The position numbers and the translations under genes are program-made. A DNA stretch of 64,000 nucleotides from Doris montereyensis (Eukaryota > Mollusca > Gastropoda > Nudibranchia > Dorididae), in NCBI GenBank assembly GCA_037039925.1, contig JAXRKP010000465.1, positions 160,001 through 224,000 on the forward strand, written 5' to 3'. A model generated the notes under the pieces. That model was given only the letters and a program-made list of their open reading frames with translations, was not told the origin of the DNA and searched no databases. Numbering within the stretch: position 1 is the stretch's first letter; each line of letters opens with the position of its first letter. Positions 50,561 through 61,559 of the stretch are shown piece by piece.

Positions 50561-50689
50561 GGAGACATCTAACTAAAACCAATCAAAGATGTCTGCCAGC
50601 TACATTATTTGAGCTCTTGGGTATTTTTTTAAATTATTGTTTTATAAACGTTATCAACATCAATAGAGATTTTCAAGCTATGTTAGAGT

Positions 50690-50850
50690 TGCTTTCATCT
50701 GGCCAGTGTGGGGGAAAGGAAAAACTGTTTCTCCAAAGGGAAACGTCCAAAAGCTTGGCAAAGCTAGGATTCAAAAGCCCTTCACCACAGTGTCTCAAGT
50801 CTGACAGTGGCAGTCTACTCTACCACTGGACCACATGCGCCAGATTTACA
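50690..50850 (-). mobile_element. tRNA-like SINE fragment, minus strand
   Basis: The minus strand reads TGGCGCATGTGGTCCAGTGG and TAGAGTAGACTGCCACTG, then a box B-like TTTTGAATCCTAGC. The body differs from families A and B. Confidence 0.5.
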
Positions 50851-51884
50851 TGTATTTATATTATATTATATCATATATATACATATGATATATCTATCCA
50901 TCTATTTGTAACATTTTCTGTACGGACTGAATTTTGTAGACCTACAAAGTCTATATATATACGAGGGGGCTGAGATGCAAAAAACGCTCTGTCCAAAAGT
51001 GAAAACTTAAGAAAACAATTTTTTTCTTCCTTTAGTTCTAATAAAGCCAGTCAATTTGCTTTTTAGAGCTGAATTATTATAGGATATAGTCAGCTTGAAC
51101 GAAAATGATTTCATCATCAAAAAGACTCTTCATTCAAAGTCTGAGATGGGGAAAAAAACTCACAATATGTAAAAAAATAAAAATGGCGCATATCAGGTTT
51201 TACGTCTCACCCCCTCATACATATATATGTGAAAGATTTGTGTTCAATAGTAAAATACAAGTCAAATCCTACTACAATTGTCTCAGGTTAAGTGCACACC
51301 ACCTCAGAATAGGGGGTCACCTACTAAGAGCATGATCATCACGCAGTTTTGCTCTCTCTCTCTCTCTCTAAATTTACCTCGCCAGGATTGCAGAGAAACG
51401 AAGCCGGCTAACTGCATGCTTTTGGACATTTTGCGTACAGCTAATGGATTCAGAACAAAATGTTACTCTTACTCTTGATAGTTTTTTTATTTTACGCTAA
51501 TTTAAACACTCAGCATAACTTCTTTTATAGGTAAAATTTGTAGTTGGGTTGTTTTTTAAATATTTTTGTCAGTAAATGTGGCTTGTGCTTGAAGTACTAA
51601 GCAAACTTTCTTTTGTGGGGGAAATTTGCATGTATATGTTTGAAAGTCAAAGTAAAGAAAATTTGACATACCGGTAAATAATTTATTTGAGCAATGAGTT
51701 GGGTTTTTTTACAGGTATTTCCATAGAACAACATGTGTCACGAACACTGGACAAATGTTTGTCTCAGATTAAAGTATAAAAAAAAACAACTCAAAAAGCC
51801 CGACGCTTAATTTTGATATTTTGAGGGTAGCAGGTTTTGCTTACCAACAACACCTGTCAATGTGACTGTAAGGTGTTTAGGTGA
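50851..51884. other. Unannotated DNA
   Basis: AT-rich. Short (AT) and (CT) runs only; no gene. Confidence 0.4.
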
Positions 51885-52115
51885 AAGCTGATTTTGTGAA
51901 AGACCCAATTTTGTTTAGGTGAAATTTGCTGACCCAATTTTAAACAAAAGAAATATGAACGATCCAATTTTAACCAAAAGAAATATGAACTGTGACCCAA
52001 TTTTAACCAAAAGAAATTTGAACTGTGACCCAATTTAAACAAAAGAAATTTGAACTGTGACCCAATTTAACCAAAAGAAATTTGAACTGTGACCCAATTT
52101 TAACCAAAAGAAACT
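51885..52115. repeat. 33-bp tandem repeat, about 7 copies
   Basis: Units of GACCCAATTTTAACCAAAAG and AAATTTGAACTGT, the first copies more diverged. Confidence 0.93.
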
Positions 52116-52756
52116 TTAAGAGAAAGAGAAAGGCACCTGGATGGAAATAGAATCGAAGGGACGAAATGCATGTCAAATTTGTGTCAAAAGTAGAGAACTA
52201 ATTTGCCTACCGTTTTGTTTTTTTAATTTTTTTTTTTGTGAGACAGGACAATTGACGACTAGATTAGGTCACTTGACAACTAGAACAATTGTGACTGTGA
52301 ATTTGATAATGATAATAATAAAAAATTCCACAATCGAGATATGTAAGGACAAATAATGTATTGAAACGGGTTGACTGAATCTACAAATGTTGTGTTTGAT
52401 GAATTATAAGGAATGTTGTTCGTAATGTTACACAAAATGTTTGAGACCTTTCACTTCTGCCGCTGCCATTACTGATGCCATTATTGACCTATCAATAAGA
52501 AAAACCAATTCTCGAAGATACAATCTACTTACTTTTACTGATGTTGTCGTTGTCAATGTGTCATGAAGGGTAGTGTGTATTATCATTTGTTTTGTTTTGT
52601 TTTTGTGTGTTTTTAAGTCAATGCATAATGTATTTTTCATGTAATATAGATTATATTTCTTCTGCTATGTATTACATTATATAGTATAAACGTATAATAT
52701 TTTGGTCTCATTGTAAGCTCTAAGAGGAGTATGATACATAATATGATTGTTATTAT

Positions 52757-52860
52757 ACAGTGAAACCGGTTATAACAGGATTGATGGGAAAGAAACTACA
52801 TTCCTGTTGTTATTAGTGTTATAACTATAACCAATTCCTCTTATAATTATAAGTATATTT
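52757..52860. mobile_element. Possible DNA-transposon terminal fragment
   Basis: TA followed by CAGTGAAACCGGTTATAACA resembles pogo/Tigger-type ends (CAGTNAAACC.CGTTATAAC). The segment GTTATAACTATAACCAATTC follows. No transposase or matching right end seen. Confidence 0.3.
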
Positions 52861-52861
52861 T

Positions 52862-53174
52862 ATAAGGCGAAATATGACAATAAGTGACAACTCCACTATT
52901 AAAGACAGAACAAACACGTGCCGTTTAGGGTATAACCCTTCGTCAGACAACAAACGAGAAATATTTAGAATCTAGATCTAAGCACTACCTCAGGCATCAC
53001 ACAATGTGATGTCAAAAGAAAAACAGAAAGGAGAAAGAAAGAAAGAAAAAAGACACAGACAGTGATGATAAGAAACGTAGTAGAGGGGGGTGTGAAGAAT
53101 GAGCGAGAGTGGAACGTTCAGATCTAGAAAAATAAAAATATGAAAATAAGTACCGGGTAAAGTAATAAAAGGTG

Positions 53175-53236
<62 letters not shown>

Positions 53237-53290
53237 CGTGTAAAAGTATGGAAACAAGAACGAAAAATAGGATAACTATAAGACTTGATC
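52862..53290. repeat. Dispersed repeat, copy 2
   Basis: Second copy of the 3116-3700 repeat with the same order of blocks and a (GA)n at 53178-53235. The GAAAC of the hammerhead-like core reads TAAAC here on the minus strand. Confidence 0.8.
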
Positions 53291-53394
53291 TATATCTTAC
53301 TGGGTCGAGAAAGAAGAAATGATAGAGAATGAATGAAAGGAAGTATCAATCAAGGTAAAAATTTACATTGAAGGTGCGAAATGTATGTAAATTA

Positions 53395-54655
53395 CAAATT
53401 TCAAAAAATGGCAGTTAGCACTAGCTGATGCTTTCCAATTTCAAAAATGTTCCAAGTTATCTGAAATTTCAAAAAATGGCAGTTAGCGCTAGCTGATGCT
53501 TTCCAAGTTGCAAGTTATCTGAAATTTCAAAAAATGGCAGTTAGCGCTAGCTGATGCTTTCCAAGTTGCAAGTTATCTGAAATTTCAAAAAATGCCAGGT
53601 AGCACTAGCTGATGCTTTCCAAGTTCCAAGTTATCTGAAATTTCAAAAAATGCCAGTTAGCACTAGCTGATGCTTTCCAAGTTGCAAGTTATCTGAAATT
53701 TCAAAAATGGCAGTTAGCGCTAGCTGATGCTTTCCAAGTTTGCAAGTTATCTGAACTTTCAAAAAATGCCAGTCAGCATTAGCTGATGCTTTCCAAGTTG
53801 CAAGTTATCTGAACTTTCAAAAAATGCCAGGTAGCACTAGCTGATGCTTTCCAAGTTGCAAGTTATCTGAAATTTCAAAAAATGCCAGTCAGCATTAGCT
53901 GATGCTTTCCAAGTTGCAAGTTATCTGAAATTTCAAAAAATGCCAGTCAGCATTAGCTGATGCTTTCCAAGTTGCAAGTTATCTGAAATTTCAAAAAATG
54001 CCAGTCAGCATTAGCTGATGCTTTCCAAGTTGCAAGTTATCTGAAACAAAAAATGCCAGTCAGCATTCTTTGATGCTTTCCAAGTTGCAAGTTATCTGAA
54101 CTTTCAAAAATGCCAGTCAGCATTAGCTGATGATGCAAGTTATCTGAAATTTCAAAAATGCCAGTCAGCACTAGCTGATGCTTTCCAAGTTGCAAGTTAT
54201 CTGAACTTTCAAAAAATGCCAGTCAGCATTAGCTGATGCTTTCCAAGTTATAAGTTATCTGAAATTTCCAAAAATGCCAGTCAGCACTAGCTGATGCTTT
54301 CCAAGTTGCAAGTTATCTGAACTTTCAAAAAATGCCAGGTAGCACTAGCTGATGCTTTCCAAGTTGCAAATTATCTGAAATTTCAAAAAATGCCAGTCAG
54401 CATTAGCTGATGCTTCCAAGTTGCAGGTTATCTGAACTTTCAAAAAATGCCAGTCAGCATTAGCTGATGCTTTCCAAGTTGCAAGTTATCTGAAATTTCA
54501 AAAAATGCCAGTCAGCACTAGCTGATGCTTTCCAAAAGTTATCTGAACTTTCCAAAAAATGCCAGGTAGCACTAGCTGATGCTTTCCAAGTTGCAAGTTA
54601 TCTGAAATTTCAAAAAATGCCAGGTCAGCACTAGCTGATGCTTTCCAAGTTATAC
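53395..54655. repeat. 58-bp minisatellite
   Basis: About 21 copies with GATGCTTTCCAAGTTGCAAG, TTATCTGAAATTTCAAAAAA and TGCCAGTCAGCACTAGCT blocks. Variants GTTAGC, GTCAGC and GGTAGC alternate in short runs. A stray partial unit occurs at 54789-54820. Confidence 0.96.
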
Positions 54656-54934
54656 ACACACTACACACGCAAGTTATTTTCTGATTTACTTTCCACGTTG
54701 CCACAATCTTGTAAGATGTGGTCTTTTTCCTTCCCAGTCAGCGTGTAGTAGCTGCTTTGTAAGATTAAGAGGTTGATTTGAATAGAGCCAAAAAATGCCA
54801 GTCAGCACTAGCTGATCCTGTTCTAACCGGTTTCCTGTTATCTGGTGCTGAACTTTCAAAATAATGCCTACTGGACATTATTATTTATGCTTTCACCCAT
54901 TTTCAAGTTATACTGAGGCGGGCGTTTCAAAAAA

Positions 54935-55080
54935 TCCCAGTTTCCTTTCCTTCTTTCTTTTTATCTTACGGTTTTCTCTTATTTTGACTGATATTGATAT
55001 CACCACAAAGGTGGACGGTAAATTTTCAATGAAACAAACAAACGAATTAATACTGGGACACACATCATCACCATCAACTT
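54935..55080 (+). repeat. Family C repeat
   Basis: TTTCCTTTCCTTCTTTC, TCTTACGGTTTTCTCTTATT, ATATCACCACAAAGGTGG and GGTAAATTTTCAATGAAAC. Confidence 0.75.
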
Positions 55081-55384
55081 ATTTTCTGTACTTGACTTTG
55101 ACACATGACACGTTGCCACAATCTTGTAAGACCTCTGAGGTCTATCCACCCTGTGCCATTCTTCGTGCTAGTAGCTGCTGTTGTTCTTTTCCAAAAGGTT
55201 CATTTTGCCTTTCTCCCATATTCTGCATGACTGCATGGCTTTTCTCTCCACTGTTCCTGTCCCCCATTCATTTTCCTGTTATAACGGGTGCTGTTGACTG
55301 GTAGAGCTTAAGCTAATTTAAGTGGCGTCTTTAGGATCGATTAAATTTATGTATTTCGACCTTGACCTTTTCTCTTACAACTTT

Positions 55385-55510
55385 CCCGGGCGTTGCTGGT
55401 AGGTCCGATTTTCCTTTCCTTCTTTTTGATCTTACGGTTTTCTCTTATTTTTACCCTGATATTGATATCACCACAAAGTCACACGCACAAATTCATGAAT
55501 GAAACAAACA
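55385..55510 (+). repeat. Family C repeat
   Basis: GGGCGTTGCTGGTAGGTCCG, CTTACGGTTTTCTCTTATTT, ATATCACCACAAAGTCAC and GAATGAAACAAACAAA. Shares the TTACGG variant with the copy at 54935. Confidence 0.78.
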
Positions 55511-55879
55511 AAAATTGTAATGATGCTTATGGACCCAATGTGTTACTGTTACTGCATAGCCCTCTACTCTCTCATTTAGGTACCGCGACATTAGTGACAA
55601 GGCCTTACTTAAAGTTAAAGAGAAACTGAGTTTGCCTCTGAAATGGGTCGACCACCCTGTGTCCATGCGTGCTTCCTGTAGAACTAGGCCTTGTTCTTTA
55701 ACTAGACTTAGATCTAGATCTAGGTCAAATGCGAATGCGTGCACTGCTTTCATCATCCGCTAAGTTTCGGTTCCCCCGATGATGTCATTTGTGCCTCTGA
55801 AGAGATCAGAGAGAGAGAGTGAGTTGGCGTCGTCACACGTATGGGTTGAGGCTCGAACTTTTCGATCTTGTGTTGCTTC

Positions 55880-57170
55880 TCTTAATCTTAGTAAGCCAAT
55901 AGGAATTCAAAAGATCTTCAAAGTCCAGTCTTGACAACTTTATCTCTTTAACTTGATCTTCAAAGTCCAGTCTTGTGTTGCTTCTAGTTTCTTAAAAAAA
56001 TATGATCTTCAAAGTCCAATCTTGTGTTGCTTCGTATCTCTTTAAGCTTGATCTTCAAAGTCCAGTCTTGTGTTAATCTATCTCTTTAAGCTTGATCTTA
56101 AGTCCGGCCTTGTGTTGCTTCTATCTCTTTAAGTTAAGCTTGATCTTCAAAGTCCGGCCTTGTGTTCTTCTATCTCTCTCTTGATCTTCAAAGTACCGGC
56201 GACTTGTGACAAGGCTTCTATCTCTTTAAGCTTGATCTTCAAAAGTCCGGCCTTGTGTTGCTTCTATCTCTTTAAGTTTAAGCTTGATCTTGTCCGGCCT
56301 TGTGTTGCTTCTATCTCTTTAAGTTTAGGCTTGATCTTCAAAGTCCGGCCTTGTGTTGCTTTTATCTCTTTAAGTTTAAGCGATCTTCAAAGTCCGGCCT
56401 TGTGTTGCTTCTATCTCTTTTAAGTTTAAGCTTGATCTTCAAAGTCGGCCTTGTGTTGCTTCTATCTCTTTATTTAAGTTTAGTTGATCTTCAAAGTCCG
56501 GCCTTGTGTTGCTTCTATCTCTTTAAGTTTGAGTTGATCTTCAAAGTCCGGCCTTGTGTTGCTTCTATCTTAAGTTTTAAGCTTGAAGCCAAAGTCCGGC
56601 CTTGTGTTGCTTCTATCTCTTTAAACTTGATCTTCAAAGTCCGGCCTTGTGTTGCTTCTATCTCTTTAAGCTTGATCTTCAAAGTCCAGTCTTGTGTTGC
56701 TTCTATCTCTTTTAGTCCAGTCTTGTGTTCTTCTAAGTCTTTTAGTCCAGTCTTGTGTTGCTTCTATCTCTTTTAGTCCAGTCTTGTGTTGCTTTCTATC
56801 TCTTTTAGCTTGATCTTCAAAGTCCAGTCTTGTGTTGCTTCTCTATCTCTTTAAGCTTGATCTTCAAAGTCCAGTCTTGTGTTGCTTCTCTATCTCTTTT
56901 AGCTTGATCTTCAAAGTCCAGTCTTGTGTTGCTTCTCTATCTCTTTTAGCTTGATCTTCAAAGTCCAGTCTTGTGTTGCTTCTATCTCTTTTAGCTTGAT
57001 CTTCAAAGTCCAGTCTTGTGTTGCTTCTCTATCTCTTTAATTAAACTCGACCTTCAAAGTCCAATCTTGTGTTGCTTCTACTATCTCTTTAAAGTTTAAG
57101 CTTGATTTAGTCCAGTCTTGTGTTGCTTTGATCTATTTAAGTAAGTTTAAGCTCGACCTTCGAACTTTGA
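55880..57170. repeat. 45- to 51-bp minisatellite
   Basis: About 26 copies of CTTGATCTTCAAAGTCC, then AGTCTTGTGTTGCTTCT and ATCTCTTTAAG. Copies at 56100-56650 carry the GGCCTTGTGTT variant and flanking copies carry AGTCTTGTGTT, so a block has been homogenised. Apparent reading frames are artefacts. Confidence 0.95.
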
Positions 57171-57534
57171 AGTCCAATCCTCCTATGCTACTTCGCGTTT
57201 TAGTTTTAGGATTTACGTTGGAACTTTTTGGGAGGAAAAGGATGGATGATTGCAGAAATTGAACAGGAGACAAATGCAGAGGAAGTGAAAGAAGTAGCAA
57301 ATCAGACCAAACATTACAAGTTACAACCCATTAATAAATTACAGGGGGAAACCATCTAGATCTAGAATAGATAATACTAATAATAGATAAAATAACCCCC
57401 TCCACCCCATTTTGTGTGTGTTTACTGGGTTCAAATCTATTTCTACCGCCTACATACATATGTATATTCTAATCTAGATCTAGAATTTGTAGTAGAATTA
57501 TTGGTGTTGTTGTTACTAATATTACTTAGCTTAT

Positions 57535-57576
57535 CAGTAGTAGTACCGGTAGTAGTAGTAGTAGTAGTAGTAGTAG
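57535..57576. repeat. (GTA)n microsatellite
   Basis: About 12 GTA units with one GTACCG interruption. Confidence 0.9.
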
Positions 57577-57579
57577 AGT

Positions 57580-58264
57580 ATTATTATTGCATGTATTGTT
57601 GTATTCCTATCGTTGTTAGCAATGGTAGAGTAGACCTAGTAGTGTATGTATTAGCATTATAGATGTTGTGAAGAAGAAGAGAAATAGAATGAAGAAGAAG
57701 TAGAAGAGTTTGTTGTTGTGGATCCCACGTTCCACACTAGACATGCACAGCAGTTGCATATTTGAAGGGGTCTGTTCAATAGTGTGCCTATGTCGTCCAT
57801 TTTTCGTGAAAAAAACGAGATAGAGAGATAATCCTAGGGAATAAAAGGAAATCATGCTTCCAGAAGAGTATGAAAGTGATATGATAAAAACACATCCCAT
57901 TTTTAACCGATTGAAACTGGAATTCTCACAGCCATCTGTGTCTAAGTCCATCTGTGTCTAAGTCCATCTGTGTCTAAGTCTAAGTAAGTCCATTGTTTTT
58001 GGTATTTTTCTCTAAATGGCATAATTGGGACTTAGGCGCACTATTGAAATGACCCCTTCATTTATTTCTCGACTTTCATTATGTATGTTGCTTTCTGTCT
58101 CATTACAATTGTTGTTGTTGTTGTTGTTCTTGACGCTGCTACTTATGGAGCCTATGTTGTTGTTGTGACGACATAAGAACGAGCTCGATCTTGCCTGCGA
58201 GGCTCAATCTTTGAAGTCCACTTGAAAGATCGAAAAGCTCGATCTTAAGCTCGAACTTTGCCCT
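57580..58264. other. Unannotated DNA
   Basis: CTAAGTCCATCTGTGT is repeated three times at 57930-57985. Otherwise nothing recognised. Confidence 0.4.
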
Positions 58265-58415
58265 GCTCTAGTTGGCGGAGGCTGCTGGTAGGCCCTTCTT
58301 TCTTTTCCTTCTTTCACTTATCTCTCGTCTTGTTGTTTCCTCTTGTCTTAATTCACCCTGAGATCACCACAATGGTAAACGGGGGTAAATTTCAATGATG
58401 AAACAAACAAAATCT
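58265..58415 (+). repeat. Family C repeat, near-complete
   Basis: GAGGCTGCTGGTAGGCCCTT, TCGTCTTGTTGTTTCCTCTT, TTCACCCTGAGATCACCAC and GGGGTAAATTTCAATGATG, then AAACAAACAAA. Confidence 0.83.
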
Positions 58416-58959
58416 TCCTTCCTTGGCCTTCATGGCGTTTGATGTGGCAATGGCACATATTTATATTATGTAAATATCATCATTATTTCTTAGTGTTTAT
58501 AAAATTCCTTTTCTATATTGATATCTACATGTATATATCCTCTTTCAAGTACAATAAATGCTTATATTATTATATATTATAATATTAACTTTACGTACAT
58601 GTGTCCTGTAACTATTTTATACCTCAATTGATTTCTAGTCTCTGTTCTCATCATATGCCAGATTTGTTTTGACTTTTGATAGATATTCTATATACAATGT
58701 ACAACGTATTATAATATGTTTCCTCTTCATTTCATATTCAATAAGATTTTATGAACGAATAAAGTAATTTCACTAGGCAACAGAAGTCTTCACGTTTTTG
58801 CATGTGTTGTAGTTCTACACTTACACAGCAAAGTTATCACAAGCATGTTATTGTTATTGTTATTGTTGTTGTTAGATAGCTCGAGCACTGAGACCTAGTG
58901 GGGTGATGAGCAAGCCCCAAAAGCGTCAGCAAACTTCGTTCTGGCGACCTTTTGATTGA

Positions 58960-59310
58960 AGTCGGTCGAAAGATGAGTCGTCAAAGGTCAAAGCTGCTCT
59001 GCACGGAGCATTTTGGTGACAACTGACATCCCTGCCTCAATACTCAATAGTTCAAAGGGCGTCGTCAATTCCCGTGACCTAGGTGGGTGCACACGAGGAA
59101 GAGCTGGTGAGTGAGCTGTATGGGGGTCACCCATGCAAGACGAATGGTCGTCTGCAAATGGGGTAAGGAGATCAAGACCCATACGCGGGTCTTGGCCTTC
59201 GATGCACCCGAATCACCAACATTACAGTTCTCACCATCGGGTATTTGGTTTTGGCTGTCACTTTAGTTTTGTCAGATCTTTTGCCCCCCGAACCAGATGA
59301 GGTAGGTGCT
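58960..59310 (+). pseudogene. LINE ORF1 gag-like fragment
   Basis: Across frames one reads CTEHFGDN, then EEELVSELYGG, then GKEIKTHTRVLAFDAPESP, then TIGYLVLAV and PPNQMR, matching the RNA-binding part of LINE ORF1 proteins that usually leads into a NP(M/L)RC zinc knuckle. Stops and shifts throughout. Confidence 0.6.
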
Positions 59311-59324
59311 TTAGTTTAACTGTC

Positions 59325-59900
59325 AGTCTGTTGCCCAAACTGCAGAGGTGGACACCCTGAAGAGCAGTCTGTTGGCAGAGGTGGACACCCGAAGAGCAGT
59401 CTGTGCGTGGACACCCTGGAAGAGAGGCCGCGAGGTTGACACCCCAGTCTGTTGTGGGAACCCTGAAGACACCAAACTGCAGAACCCTGAAGGCAGTCTG
59501 TTGCCCAAACTGCCGAGGTGGACACCTGAAGAGCAGTCTGTTGCCCAAACTGCAGAGGTGGACACCCTGAAGAACAGTCTGTAAAAAGGCACAGCGCGGG
59601 TGCCCTAGAAACTGCAGAGGTGGACACCCTGAAGAGCAGTCTGTTGCCCAAACTGAGGAAGGAGGTGGACACCCTGGAGCAGTCTGTTGCCCAAACTGAA
59701 GAGCAGTCTGTTGCCCAAACTGCCGAGGTGGACACCCTGAAGAGCAGTCTGTTGCCCAAACTGCAGAGGTGGACCCCTGGAAGAGCAGTCTGTTGCCCAA
59801 ACTGCAGAGGTGGACACCCTGAAGAGCAGTCTGTTGCCCAAACTGCAGAGGTGGACATCGAAGAGCAGTCTGTTGCCCAAATAGAGGTGGACACTCTGTC
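59325..59900. repeat. 41-bp minisatellite at the ORF1 zinc-knuckle site
   Basis: About 13 copies of GCAGTCTGTTGCCCAAACTG and CAGAGGTGGACACCCTGAAGA. Spacing is 41 bp at 59740, 59781 and 59822, with 42 or shorter elsewhere. One frame of each unit reads CCPNCRGGHPEEQSV, a Cys-Cys-His knuckle-like segment. Because 41 is not a multiple of 3, the frame rotates from unit to unit and no long protein is made from it. Confidence 0.9.
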
Positions 59901-60129
59901 TTGTCCGGATTGTCCGAAACGGCAGGTGCAGTATAGCTAAGTATAAAAGGCACAGCGCGGTGGAACGGTTGTTTTCGTAGTCGTAGGCTAGAGCTGCCTT
60001 CTCTTCTCCGAGTCTAGAGCCTCTGTGGACACGTCGCTGCTGTTCGGGATTTAAGACTTCCAAACAGCAGGCTACTGGACTCACAAATCTAACTCAGTCT
60101 GGTCGCGCAGACAGCGTAGTAAGATGCCA

Positions 60130-60670
60130 GGTGGTGAGCGGGAACAAATCTGTCCCCACCAAAAAAACCCCGGGTGAGGAAGAGATTGATTTTGAACCAT
60201 CGTCTTCTCACACCCAAATCCCCCCAATCGTCACCCCTACCCTCCCTCTTATCGTTGGAGACCTACACTCCCTCACCCTCTACTCCCTCTTCTACCCCTG
60301 TCCCTCCCCTCCTCCCAGACACCAGTCCCTTCGTCACAACTCACCCCCTCTGATGCAACCCCCCTCCCCCCACTACATACATCCCCTCTTCCCAACGAAC
60401 TCTAGCTCCCCCCCCCTTCCCATCCAATTTCACCCCTTCTCACTACCCCTTCCCATCCAATTTCACACCCTTCTCACTACCCCCCCCTTCCCATCCACCC
60501 ACCCCTTCACTACCCCCTCCCCGTAATCCCAAACCTCCTTCCACTTCGTCTTCTTCATCAAGACTAGATACAAAGGAGGTGCGAGAACAGAAGATACAGC
60601 CCCCAGTGAAGGCTTCGCCCCCAGCAACGAAGCCGCCAATGGCCAAAAAAGCATGGAGAGCTGAAGCCTA
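60130..60670 (+). pseudogene. LINE ORF1 proline-rich C-terminal part
   Basis: Pro/Ser/Thr-rich frame with SSHTQIPPIVTPTLP and a later Lys-rich end KEVREQKIQPPVKASPP and AKKAWRAEA. A tandem of TTCCCATCCAATTTCAC and CTTCTCACTACCCC units lies at 60410-60520. Confidence 0.5.
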
Positions 60671-60739
60671 GTGCTCAGCCCTCCTTTGCCAAGAAATACT
60701 AGGGTTCAGCTTTAAAAGTACGCACAAAAATAATTTTAA

Positions 60740-60865
60740 AATGAATATCATGCAGTGGAGTGTGAGACTGAGAGGCTTAAGCGCAAATTCTGAAGAGTTT
60801 GTTTCGTTGTGTGGTTCAAAAAAGACCTCTTGCCCTAGCACTGCAGAAAGTACAGATAACAAATA
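60740..60865 (+). pseudogene. LINE ORF2 start, truncated endonuclease
   Basis: ATG at 60741 begins MNIMQWSVRLRGLSANSEEF, the typical first strand of the LINE APE-type endonuclease, and stops after about 40 codons. The rest of the endonuclease is absent. Confidence 0.65.
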
Positions 60866-60869
60866 ACAT

Positions 60870-61320
60870 AAAGTTGTCAGTAAAAAAAAAAAAGGATGCA
60901 CCTGTATACAGGTAATATTAGTAATAACACCACGCTTTTACTCCATAATTCTTGTCACTACACCCATTTGGAGTTGAACCCCAGTATAGATATAGCGGAA
61001 TGCTACTATTACTAGTACTAGTACTATCAGCCATTCATCCTATAGATCTGTCACTGTCTGTTCTGTATACCCACCATCAGTTAAAGCAAGCATTTGTGAA
61101 GTGGAAAACCGTTTATTAAAGTTTTCTAAAAGGCAATCCTCGAATGATAGAGAAGTTGGATCTCCAACCTTAAATTCAGGGAGCGACATTTTCAATTTCA
61201 GTCTATCAATTCGTTTTAGCTATCGATCTATCAAATGTATCTTCTTCTCTTGACTAGACTTCTCATGGCACGTTCATAATTAGTCATGACAAATCGTCTT
61301 AGGCTTTCAAGCCAACAGAA
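60870..61320. other. Non-coding stretch within the LINE
   Basis: No recognisable endonuclease here. CTACTATTACTAGTACTAGT near 61010 is simple sequence. Confidence 0.4.
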
Positions 61321-61559
61321 CAGATGACCTATTGCATATTTCAATTTCAATAAATCAAATTGGACCTTTTTCAAAACGTTATGCTGTTCTGACAAAGCGA
61401 CTCTATTCCGGTGGCCCCATGTCTACCTTATCTGAGAAATTGATTTCTTTGGCAAAAGGACAGGAGCGCCACATATTTCAAGGGTCCTTGGTTCTCAGAG
61501 AATGAAGCAATCAACAGAAGAAAGAAAGCTCAAAGATCCTTTTTTAATCTTGTGTAGAA

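Noticed and set aside
58988..59182. 64-codon minus-strand frame
   Set aside because: Antisense of the LINE ORF1 gag-like region.
59258..60084. Minus-strand Cys/Gln-rich frames of up to 231 codons
   Set aside because: Antisense of the 41-bp array within the LINE.
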